Source: Flammeovirga yaeyamensis (lineage in GTDB: Bacteria > Bacteroidota > Bacteroidia > Cytophagales > Flammeovirgaceae). Taken from it: a DNA stretch of 64,000 nucleotides. The stretch's first letter is position 1. Each line of letters opens with the position of its first letter. The translations under genes and the position numbers were made by a program. Below are positions 8,979-17,500 of the stretch, one piece after another. The stretch lies in the NCBI RefSeq assembly GCF_018736045.1, contig NZ_CP076132.1, forward strand, positions 1,783,501 to 1,847,500, given 5' to 3'. The notes beneath the pieces are model-generated. The model searched no databases, was not told where the DNA came from, and was given only the letters and a program-made list of their open reading frames with translations.

Positions 8979-9364
8979 TTTTAGGTAGCAGGTGAGGTTC
9001 GCTCCTCTTTTCATGTAACTTTAGCAATGTAACTTTGCATAATTTTTTTATTCCCCCAATTTTGTTACCCTGTTCGTGTAAGGAGGGGTTGCACCACCTC
9101 CTTGGGGAAATGAGTAAATAGTAGAGCTTGAATAAAAACAACTTTAAAAGAAAACGATATTTTTGCGTGATTCAATCGAGGGGTTTCACCGCCTCTCTAT
9201 TTTACTTTTAAAGTACCTCAACTTAGTTCCTTAGTTCTTAGTTAAAACACGAGGCGTGAGACTTCTTACGTTTTTAGACACAAATGTCGTTATCACTTAA
9301 CATTTGCATCAGTTTTACTTCTTCCCTCTTACCTTTTACTTTAAACGAGCGTTAACTTTGCTCC
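8979..9364. repeat. Dispersed intergenic repeat, copy 2 (inverted relative to copy 1)
   Basis: Again the repeat fills the whole gap between convergent genes. On the minus strand it reads in the same order as copy 1: an AGTAAAAGGTAAGAGGGAAG tract, the conserved core (9235-9316), GAGG...CCCTC units, then AGAGGAGCGAACCTCACCTG and the GCTACC end tract. In the core the stem reads GATGCAAATGT / ACATTTGTGTC, so a G-C pair of copy 1 is replaced by A-T, a compensatory change. Two small units of the GAGGyGGTG...CCCTC type are present (9075-9100 and 9178-9195). No coding potential seen apart from short spurious ORFs. Confidence 0.75.
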
Positions 9365-10738
9365 CTATTTCTCCCACTCAATCAAATTCTTCTTACTCGC
9401 CACAATCCCATCCTCATCCACATAAACAAAGTCCCCATCTACAAATTCGATACCCGCTACTTCAGCATGGTAGTGTATTTCTATAGGGTCGTCATTTAAT
9501 GTTGCTTTTTTAGGGTAGGGGTGTTTGCCTACAATACCCACTCTAAGTTTTGAGATGGTTTCTTTGTGTCTGAAGTTGGCATTAGAAACAATACCTTCCC
9601 ATTCTTGGTGAAGCAGGGCAAAAGCTAGATCATCATCAATTAAGGCATCTGGAAGTTCAGATTCCCAATCGACGACTAGAACGCGACCTTTACCATTTTC
9701 TTCTTCAATGCGTTCGAGGATCATGGCAGGGTTGTTTGTTTTGAAACATACCACTTGACCATGAAAAGATTTCTTTTGACTGATGCTTTCTAAATAAAAC
9801 GGTCTCCCGATAGTTACTTCTTTAGGGTGTCTATCACATAAATTGGAGGTTTTGATTTTTGCCCCACTATCTAAAGATTGGTTTTCCAAAAAGTGAATAA
9901 CATCTTGAGCAGATCGGTCAGGTATTTCTTCCATTGGAACATGACCAACACCTTCGTAGATAATAAGTGATGAATTGGGAAGGTTGAAATCAAATTTATA
10001 AGCATTGGCTAATGGAATCCAACGATCTTTTTCACCCCATAATATCAAAGTAGGAGTTTCAAGGTCCTTTAGGTGATCAGAATGATCTACATTAGAACTA
10101 GTAGCAATATTTAAAAATGCCTCTTTGTTTCCTTTTCTAGAGAACATCTCATGGTAACGAGTGGTAGTGGTAGGTTCTATGCGTTTAGAATTACCGTAAG
10201 CATTCTTAAGGAAGAACTCAATGATAGTTTTTGGTGTACTTAAGTATTCAGCTACGCCATGAAACATTTTGAATTCTTTTAGGATTGGGTTTTGCACCAA
10301 TTTAAATAATAGAGGAATCGAGTCTCTATCGTTAAAGCCAGCCGCATCTAATAATATTAATCTACGGACTTGCTGCTTAAAGCGAAACGCATATTCCCAT
10401 GCAAGCCATCCACCTAATGATGATCCCGCTATATAAAACTTTTTTAAGTCAAGTTGCTTGAAAAAAGTCTCAAAAAATTTCAGATATATTTCAACAGAAT
10501 ACGATCGATCAGGTCTAGGTCCAGTTAAACCAAAACCAGGGATATCTAAGCGTATTACTTTATATTTTTTTGATAAAATCTCAGTCCATCTATCCCAAGT
10601 ATGTAAAGATGCGAAAGTACCATGAAGCAATACCAAAGGAAAGCCTTCACCTTCAATACGGTAGTGAACTTTCATGCCGTCAATTTCTAGGAATTTGGAT
10701 TGTTCATTAGTGTATTTTTCGAAGACATCAATAGCCAT
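9365..10738 (-). CDS. Alpha/beta-hydrolase fused to an RraA-like domain
   Basis: The 457-residue protein has two parts. Residues ~15-285 are an alpha/beta-hydrolase with oxyanion region LLHGTF, nucleophile elbow G-S-S107-L-G, acid Asp238 (WGEKDRW) and His266 (GVGHVPME), so the Ser-Asp-His triad is complete. Residues ~295-450 follow the RraA / HMG-aldolase-like fold: SNLCDRHPKEV, HGQVVCFKTNN, GRVLVVDWESELPDAL, WEGIVSNANFRH, then YVDEDGIVAS, all colinear with RraA. The Arg-Asp pair needed by RraA-family aldolases reads Arg390-His391, and E. coli RraA also lacks that Asp, so aldolase activity is unlikely. No signal peptide. The gene stands alone, convergent with the siroheme gene across repeat copy 2. 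The fusion is continuous, with no stop or frameshift between the parts. Confidence 0.85.
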   Translation of the reverse strand: MAIDVFEKYTNEQSKFLEIDGMKVHYRIEGEGFPLVLLHGTFASLHTWDRWTEILSKKYKVIRLDIPGFGLTGPRPDRSYSVEIYLKFFETFFKQLDLKKFYIAGSSLGGWLAWEYAFRFKQQVRRLILLDAAGFNDRDSIPLLFKLVQNPILKEFKMFHGVAEYLSTPKTIIEFFLKNAYGNSKRIEPTTTTRYHEMFSRKGNKEAFLNIATSSNVDHSDHLKDLETPTLILWGEKDRWIPLANAYKFDFNLPNSSLIIYEGVGHVPMEEIPDRSAQDVIHFLENQSLDSGAKIKTSNLCDRHPKEVTIGRPFYLESISQKKSFHGQVVCFKTNNPAMILERIEEENGKGRVLVVDWESELPDALIDDDLAFALLHQEWEGIVSNANFRHKETISKLRVGIVGKHPYPKKATLNDDPIEIHYHAEVAGIEFVDGDFVYVDEDGIVASKKNLIEWEK

Positions 10739-10890
10739 AGTATAGATTTAGTTTTACTTGTCAGATTAAAATGAATAAGTTGAGATGAATATCATATAAT
10801 ATCCATTGAATATTGAATATACAGTTAAACCTTTGTTCAACAAAAATTATTTCATTTAGAAAGTTGTTTTCTTGATCAGAATCATATCAA

Positions 10891-12867
10891 TTACTCAAAA
10901 GGGACCATTCTAGGTTTTGTAGGTTTAAAATCTATAATTGGTAATTGTATTTCTGTGGAAAAAGTAATTTGATATGGAGTTCTTCCCTCAGGAGAGTTAG
11001 GATAAAGTTTTATATCTAAACTTATTGTATTGAAAACTAAGTTTTCGTTTCTCGTTCGAATACCTCCACCAAAACCTGTGAAAAGTTCATCTTTGGATAT
11101 GGAATTTTCTTTTTCTCCTAAAAGCACTCCCAATTCAATATTTTGATAAAAAGCGAACTTGAAACCGTAAAAATACCAAGGAGTAAACCACACGGCCTCT
11201 TGTTTTAATTGAGCACGTCTTGATCCTCTTTTGGTATTGGTATCAATATTATAACTACTAAAAAAATCGTCACTTATGAAATATAAAAACTGACCAGGAA
11301 CTAAGTCACTTCCAGAAGTCATATTAACATCTAAGAAAAAACGAACAAAATTTCGGCGGACAGCCAAAAGATTAGAAAAATAGTGTAACCCAAAATGCTG
11401 GATTTTTTGTTGGTATTTAGTCTCAAAGAATTGACCATATTCATAGTTTGCTCTAAAGAAACCCCAAGGAGTGAAGCGACCGTAATCCAATTGAAAACCA
11501 ATATAGGGCCGGTCACCTAAAAACTCGTTTTGTTCATAACCAATAGTGGAATTAAATAACCAACCATGAGGAACGTCCTCATTTCTACCAAAACCTTGTA
11601 AATAACTTAATTTTCTGTAGTTCCTTTGAGTAAATGTTAATCCAGCTGTGTATTGTATTTTATCTTGATACCTGTATAAAGTGTCTGCTGAAATTTCTTC
11701 TGGTCTGCGTGAAAAAAGGGTTTGTTCACTTCCGGCTAATACAGTAATATTTCTGTTTTTATCTTTATCAATCTGAAAAGATCGTCCAGCCCAAGTGGTG
11801 ATTACTTCATATTTATGAGGTTTCCAAAAACGTTGTCCATCTTCTACTCCTGGTATAAAAGCACTATCTGATGTTGAATAACCAAAAGCTTGTCGCACAT
11901 ATAAATACCCCATTTCACCACCCCATTTTGTTGCAGACGTGACAAAATCTTTATAGGTAGCTAAACCATATATACTTTCATTTTCACTATCAGTAAAGTT
12001 ACCGATAACATCGATGAAAGTACCACTAATGTTATTGTACCTGTACTGTAAGTCAAACCCCAAAGGAATATCAGATTCTGGCTGAAGTATACCTCCTAAA
12101 TATACATATTGACCCATTCCAAGAAAATTAGAATTGTAGATGCCTCCTCCATAATCACCAAAGTTATAGGTGTCTACGCTGGCTCCAATGGTCCACTGAT
12201 CTTTCGTGACCACATAGATATCTATTTCACTATTGGGCATTTCACATGCATACACTTCAGCATCTTTAATAAAGGGTAAAGCCCTTAGAATACGTTCTGT
12301 TTCAGAGAGATCAAAATCTGTAATTACATCACCTTCTTTAAAAAGCAAATGCTTTCGAATGACATATTCTTTGGTTTTATTATGTACACCATTGGCATAT
12401 TGTCCTAAACCGGAAGTTCTTTCAGGATAGGGATCTTTCACATCTCCTCCAAATGGGTTCAGTCTGATATAGTTGATGCTTCTGATGATTTTATTTTCAA
12501 AACACATTCCTTCAGAAATGGTATTTTCATTTACATCGTCTGTATTATTGTTATTTCTGTTTACTAAGAAGAAGTTCGAAATCTCTTTTGTAATCCTTCT
12601 CTTTTCTAAGGTTTTCTGGAGGTTATCGTAAAATTTATCTGATCTTATAACGGCTGTTGAATCGAAGTTAACTAAGTCTTTTTCTACAAAAATGATGGTG
12701 TCTTTTTTAAACCTCATTACAGAATCACCAATAACAATAGGCACATAAGCTTTAATCCTTATTTTTTGATAAAGTACAGAATCCTTCTCTTGGCCTTTAA
12801 CAAGAGCGAAATTAATAAGTGATAAAACAATGAAAGATATTAGAGTTCTGTAGAACCGTGACGACAT
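10891..12867 (-). CDS. Outer-membrane protein with POTRA-like domain and 16-strand-type barrel (BamA/TamA-related)
   Basis: The 658-residue protein begins with a signal peptide (RTLISFIVLSLINFALVKG, cleavage near residue 25). Residues ~125-215 contain a POTRA-like segment (KIIRSINYIRLNPFGG, then KEYVIRKHLLFKEGDVITD and ILRALPFIKDAEV), the pattern seen N-terminal to surface-antigen/BamA barrels. The rest alternates amphipathic strands with tight turns and ends in an aromatic-containing final strand (KPTKPRMVPFE), consistent with a beta-barrel, though a terminal Phe is followed by Glu. It is shorter than BamA and has a single recognisable POTRA, so it is a paralogue of unknown cargo and not the essential BamA. 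Monocistronic as far as visible. Confidence 0.75.
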   Translation of the reverse strand: MSSRFYRTLISFIVLSLINFALVKGQEKDSVLYQKIRIKAYVPIVIGDSVMRFKKDTIIFVEKDLVNFDSTAVIRSDKFYDNLQKTLEKRRITKEISNFFLVNRNNNNTDDVNENTISEGMCFENKIIRSINYIRLNPFGGDVKDPYPERTSGLGQYANGVHNKTKEYVIRKHLLFKEGDVITDFDLSETERILRALPFIKDAEVYACEMPNSEIDIYVVTKDQWTIGASVDTYNFGDYGGGIYNSNFLGMGQYVYLGGILQPESDIPLGFDLQYRYNNISGTFIDVIGNFTDSENESIYGLATYKDFVTSATKWGGEMGYLYVRQAFGYSTSDSAFIPGVEDGQRFWKPHKYEVITTWAGRSFQIDKDKNRNITVLAGSEQTLFSRRPEEISADTLYRYQDKIQYTAGLTFTQRNYRKLSYLQGFGRNEDVPHGWLFNSTIGYEQNEFLGDRPYIGFQLDYGRFTPWGFFRANYEYGQFFETKYQQKIQHFGLHYFSNLLAVRRNFVRFFLDVNMTSGSDLVPGQFLYFISDDFFSSYNIDTNTKRGSRRAQLKQEAVWFTPWYFYGFKFAFYQNIELGVLLGEKENSISKDELFTGFGGGIRTRNENLVFNTISLDIKLYPNSPEGRTPYQITFSTEIQLPIIDFKPTKPRMVPFE

Positions 12868-12989
12868 TTAAATTTTTACCTTTTTATAAAATGGATTATA
12901 AAAGTTTAATCAATAAATAAAGGTAATAAATTAAATAATGGGATTCTGATTTTAAAAAGTAAAATAAAGGGTTTGATTTTACGATATTC

Positions 12990-13421
12990 TTATTCTTTCA
13001 TTGTGGAGGCTATCTGATGTAGCATTTGATTTATTTTTTGAATGACCTCTTCATCTGAAAATATCTGATTGTCAATACTGAAAAATATGGTTTCTAATAA
13101 TTCATGATAACCGATTTCTATTAAGCTATTATAATCGATATAACGCATACTCCAATCTCCAAATAATCGATCTTCTCTAATGGGCAAAACAATGTCGTGT
13201 TTAATATGATGCCTTTTATCTTTCTTGATATTTTCGATTAACTGTTTGATACTTTTTTCAGGGCCTTCTATGTATTGAATAAAAATATCATTCTTGAATG
13301 TGAGGTATCCAGAAATATCAAATTCTTTGTTTTTTTGGGCAGCAGCTTCATGAAGTTTAATTAATTGTTCTTCATTGAAATTTTCATCAGAAGCACTGCT
13401 ATAGATGTAGGAGTATATCAT
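12990..13421 (-). CDS. BLUF-domain blue-light photoreceptor (paralogue 1)
   Basis: A 143-residue stand-alone BLUF protein, the FAD-binding blue-light sensor family. The diagnostic flavin-pocket residues align without gaps to AppA/PixD-type BLUF domains: Tyr7 (YIYSS), Asn31, Gln49 (IFIQYIEG), then Trp90 and Met92 (GDWSMRY). A helical tail of ~45 residues follows the domain (residues 98-143), as in short BLUF proteins that signal through protein-protein contacts. No output domain is present. It is a close paralogue of the protein at 14078-14503 (same length class, identical pocket residues, over half identical by eye). It is divergent from the response-regulator gene across a 247-base AT-rich spacer, placing both in the same light-sensing island. 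Confidence 0.92.
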   Translation of the reverse strand: MIYSYIYSSASDENFNEEQLIKLHEAAAQKNKEFDISGYLTFKNDIFIQYIEGPEKSIKQLIENIKKDKRHHIKHDIVLPIREDRLFGDWSMRYIDYNSLIEIGYHELLETIFFSIDNQIFSDEEVIQKINQMLHQIASTMKE

Positions 13422-13630
13422 AAACTTATTGAGTAAAGGGTATAAAAAGTTAGGTTCAAGGAATCTAGATATATATAATAATTTATAAAATTAGAATGAG
13501 GCAAAGAAACATTTAAAAGATGATCTGATATAGACGTTTTTCAATTACAATAAAATCTAATAATAATACATTAAATATACATAGGTAAGTTTGAATCGTT
13601 ATTTACTGCTTCTATTACGTGTTAATAATA

Positions 13631-13651
13631 AATGAATTTTGTATATTCATT
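13631..13651. promoter_or_regulatory. Inverted repeat upstream of response regulator
   Basis: AATGAAT (13631-13637) and ATTCATT (13645-13651) form a perfect 7-bp inverted repeat around TTTGTAT, 17 bases before the regulator ATG. The overlapping AATTTTG resembles a -7 element. It could be an operator or a leader hairpin; AT-rich arms make chance occurrence possible. Confidence 0.3.
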
Positions 13652-13668
13652 TACCCAACTGAAAAACT

Positions 13669-14070
13669 ATGAAAGAAAAAAAACTGATTTTCATTGATGA
13701 TGATGAGCTTTTGATCGATATAGTCAAAATCATCTCATCAACATTAAACGAGACAAAACACTTATCAAAAAGTTATTACAGGAGTGGAGATGAGTTCCTA
13801 AAAAACACATTAATAAATGACTATGCTTCAACTGATAACTATGTATTTCTTGATTTAAATATGCCTGGTTTGGACGGGTGGCAAGTACTTGAGGAACTAA
13901 TGGCTTTTAATTTCTCTAAAGAATTAAAAATATTTATTCTAAGTTCGAGTATTCATCCTCGAGATAAAGAAAGAGCAGAAGCGAACCCACTAGTACACGG
14001 ATATATTGAAAAGCCTCTAAGTAAACAGAAATTATTAGACTGTATAACAAAAAACAAAGTAGAAGTATAA
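13669..14070 (+). CDS. Single-domain CheY-like response regulator
   Basis: The 133-residue protein is a lone receiver domain: acidic pocket Asp10-Asp11-Asp12 (FIDDDE), phospho-acceptor Asp62 (VFLDLNMPGLDGW), Ser92 (FILSSS) and Lys115 (YIEKPLSK). No DNA-binding or enzymatic output follows, so it must act by binding a partner, as CheY does. It lies between two BLUF genes and faces the BLUF-kinase pair tail to tail; its stop codon is 8 bases from the stop of the second BLUF gene and the shared terminator hairpin overlaps both ends. The natural inference is that the CheB-CheR-kinase at 14504-18421 phosphorylates it. Confidence 0.92.
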   Translation: MKEKKLIFIDDDELLIDIVKIISSTLNETKHLSKSYYRSGDEFLKNTLINDYASTDNYVFLDLNMPGLDGWQVLEELMAFNFSKELKIFILSSSIHPRDKERAEANPLVHGYIEKPLSKQKLLDCITKNKVEV

Positions 14071-14099
14071 GTGGCCATTAATAATATTCGGCCACTTTT
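14069..14099. terminator. Bidirectional terminator between response regulator and BLUF gene
   Basis: AAGTGGCC (14069-14076) and GGCCACTT (14090-14097) form a perfect 8-bp stem with a 13-base loop, followed by TTTT on the plus strand. The left arm overlaps the regulator stop codon and the right arm lies inside the last codons of the convergent BLUF gene. Confidence 0.65.
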
Positions 14100-14503
14100 A
14101 ACAACATTCTATTGATCTTACTTGATACTTCGCTATTTGAAAACAGCCTATTATCAATAGTAAAGAATACAGCATCTAACAGTTCATGAAATCCGATTTC
14201 TATTAAATTGTTGTATTCAATGTAACGCATATTCCAATTCTTAAAAAGACGTTCTTTTCTATTGGGAAGTACAAACTCATTTATTATTTGATGCCTATCG
14301 TCTTTATGGAGGTTTTTAATTAGTTGTTTGATTTGATCTTCATCTCCTTCTATATACTGAATGAAAATATCATTTTTATAGGTTAAATACCCAGTGATGT
14401 TATGAACACTATTATTTTTCTCAGCATCATATTGAAGTTGTAAGAGATCGTCTATTTCAAAAGCATTTTTACTTTTACTACTGTATATATACGAATATAT
14501 CAT
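14078..14503 (-). CDS. BLUF-domain blue-light photoreceptor (paralogue 2)
   Basis: The 141-residue stand-alone BLUF protein has Tyr7, Asn31, Gln49 (IFIQYIEG), Trp90 and Met92 (KNWNMRY) at the same positions as paralogue 1. The ATG directly follows the TAA of the large kinase gene with no spacing (stop-start TAAATG), which strongly suggests one transcript and translational coupling. This coupling is the best evidence that the photoreceptor feeds the CheB-CheR-kinase. A C-terminal helical tail of ~45 residues (NLIEIGFHELLDAVFF onward) could be the contact surface. Its last codons form part of the terminator stem shared with the response-regulator gene. Flavin binding is inferred from the residues, not shown. 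Confidence 0.92.
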   Translation of the reverse strand: MIYSYIYSSKSKNAFEIDDLLQLQYDAEKNNSVHNITGYLTYKNDIFIQYIEGDEDQIKQLIKNLHKDDRHQIINEFVLPNRKERLFKNWNMRYIEYNNLIEIGFHELLDAVFFTIDNRLFSNSEVSSKINRMLLKVAEYY

Positions 14504-17500
14504 TTAATTATCGTTTGGTAATTTTATTGTAAACTTAGTGCCTACATTAACTTTTGAATCCACTTGTATTGTTCCACCTGTTGCCTCAACTTGTGTTTTA
14601 GTTAAGAAAAGGCCTAAACCTCTAGCATCTTCATTGTGATGGAATGTTTGATTCATTCCAAAAATTCTCTGTCCAAATTTTTCTAAATCAATACCCATTC
14701 CGTTATCCTTAACAGAGATAACAATTTGATTGTTTTCTGAATATACCTCAACTTCAATTTTAGGTAATCTATCTTCTGAGCGGTATTTTATTGCATTACT
14801 CAGTAAGTTCAAGAAAATGCTTCTTAAGTACTCTTCCGGATAACTAAATGTAAGTCCCCTTTCAACATCCATACTAATTAATACCCCATGCTTTTTCATG
14901 TTGCCAGATAAAATATCTAACACTTTCATTAACTCTTCTTTTATGTTGATGTTAGAGCGCTGAAGACTAGTTTTCTGTTGTACTTTGATGGCATCTGTTA
15001 AGTTATTGACTGTTTTTTCTAACTGAGCAAGTGCCTTCTCGAAAAGTTGAATATACTTTTCCTTTTCTTTATCATCATTTTCGTTATGATACAATTCTAC
15101 TAACGACAATAGATTAGATAAAGGAGAACGTATGTTATGAGAAGCAATATAAGTATAACTTTCTAACTGTTCGTTTTGAACAGCCAAGGTTTGAGCCGTT
15201 TTCTCCGCCAAATTCACCGTTTCTTTCCATTGATATTCCATTGATTTAGTCTCTGAAATATCAAAAACAAGACAAAGTAGAGAAAAATGATTATCCTCTT
15301 TTGTAATCTTCCCAGCTAATCTTAAATGAAGTTTTTCTGAGTTTAACGTTTTTATTCTTAACGTTATATCAAAATGCTTTGGCTTTTCTTTTAGAAGTTG
15401 GTAAAGCTTTTTCTCGTCTTCTTTCTGAATGATATTCAAAATGAAAGACTTATCAATTTTTATATTTTTATCTTGGACTTCAAGCCATTTTAAAAGAGTG
15501 TCATTTACATTCACTGTATCTTTTTTGATATCAGGAATACTAATCGTACCAAAATGATCTAGATCTAATAAATCAAGATAAGTATTTGCTAAATCACCAA
15601 TTACTTTTTCTTTCTTGTATTCCTTAGTGATATCTTTAAGGATACCATGGAGGCCAATAATTTTGTGATTTTTATTGATTGAAGAGCAATCAATTAAGAT
15701 CACTTTTGTTTCTAAATGTATATTAGTTTTAAATTCTTTTCCATATTGAATACAATCATTTAGTTTATTTCTAAACGATAAATAAGACTCATTTTGAACA
15801 GTCTCTCCATATTTATTCTTTATGAATGAATCAAAGTTTTCTGCAGAAATGTTATTGTATTCTTTCCCTGATATCAAAACTTTCTTTTCATCGAAAAGCC
15901 AAGTCCAAGAATGTAGGTCTAAATGCTTAGAAATAGTTTTGAACTGAGAAATCTTCTCTTGGTGTTCCTCATTTAAGGCCAATAATTTCTTAGTTGGATT
16001 AAAATCAGAAATTGGAATAAATGAAAGAATGACTCCATCTGCCTCAAAATCTTTGTCAACACAAGGTGATACTCTAAGAAGATATTTTTTACCTTCATTA
16101 TCCGAGATTTCTTGCTCTTGTATTTGGTTGACTTTTACTGCATCTTCAATGGATTGATAAAAACTTCCTTTGATTTTAAAGAACGTATTAAATTGTAAGA
16201 TACTTCTTCCTAAATCTTCGTTTTCGATACCAAAAAAGTCACTTGCATTCGGAGCTATACGACGAATTTTTAAGTCATTATCCAAATATAAACTGGCTAT
16301 ACCTGCCGATTTAAACAAGTTCAGGAAGTCATTATTAAGTACAGAAATCTCTGTTAGTTTCTCTTTATATTCCTGGTTAACAGTGTATAGTTCCTCGTTT
16401 ACAGATTGAAGTTCCTCATTACTACTTTGTAATTCCTCATTGGAGGACATCAATTCTTCGTTATTAATTTGATAGTTCTCATTAATACCCTCAATTTTCT
16501 TATTCGCATTTTTTAGCTCTAAGTGAAGATGTTTGATTTCATCTTTTAAATTTTGAATGGTATTGTCCTGCTCTAAAATATTATCTTGATTGTCTTTCTT
16601 GATAGGAACAAACTCCAAAATAATATTATCACTATCTATATTCAATGTAAATTTTCTGATGATGATATCAGAAACCAATCCTTCTGTTACATTATTGAAG
16701 GAAATATTTTTTAGTTTTCTACTCTTTCCATCTTCTTTTACCTTCTTTATCTCTCTGATAATATCGATGTAAACTTCGAAGTCGAAAACCTCTTTTAGGA
16801 CCAATTCTTTTTGTGGAAAGAATAGATATTTACCTGTTTCTTTGGTTGAATAAATAATGTTTTCGTCAAAATCTACGACGATGAATGGCTGGCAAAAGAA
16901 CTGTATTAATCTTTTTTCTATATCAGTAGCAAAAGTATTTTCTTTAAACTGAGTAATTTCTAACTCCACTGGACTTAAAGTTTTTTGATTCTCGAATTTA
17001 TGACGTTGATCAATATCTATAATTTTAAAATTTTCGGTGAGTTGGAAGAATTTTTTCTTGACATCAATTTCTTTTAAAAATTTATCTGAAAAGTTTTTCT
17101 CAGATGGTCCTAAGAATAAATACCCACCTTTATTTAAGGAGAATTTTATGGTGTTTAATATCTTATACTGGTTTTCCTTTTTAAAGTAGATCAAAAGGTT
17201 TCTACACGTAATTAGATCAATATTTAAGAAAGGAGGAGTTTCTAAGATATCATGTTTTACAAAGGTGATTAACTGTCTAACATTTTCGTTGACAGTATAC
17301 TTGTTTCCATTTTTGAAGAAATATTTTTTTAAGAACTTTGTGGGAATTTCATTTAATTCTTTCTCTGTAAATGAGCCTTCAGAAGCATATTGGATCGCCT
17401 TATTATTAAGGTCTGTCGCAAATATTTTTACCTCTTTCTCTTCTTTTATTTTTTCTAATTCCTCAAGTACTAAAATAGCTAAAGTATAGGCCTCTTGTCC

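Noticed and set aside
9304-9486. 60-residue plus-strand ORF across repeat copy 2 and the hydrolase 3' end
   Set aside because: Low-complexity Ser/Pro/His translation antisense to the RraA domain.
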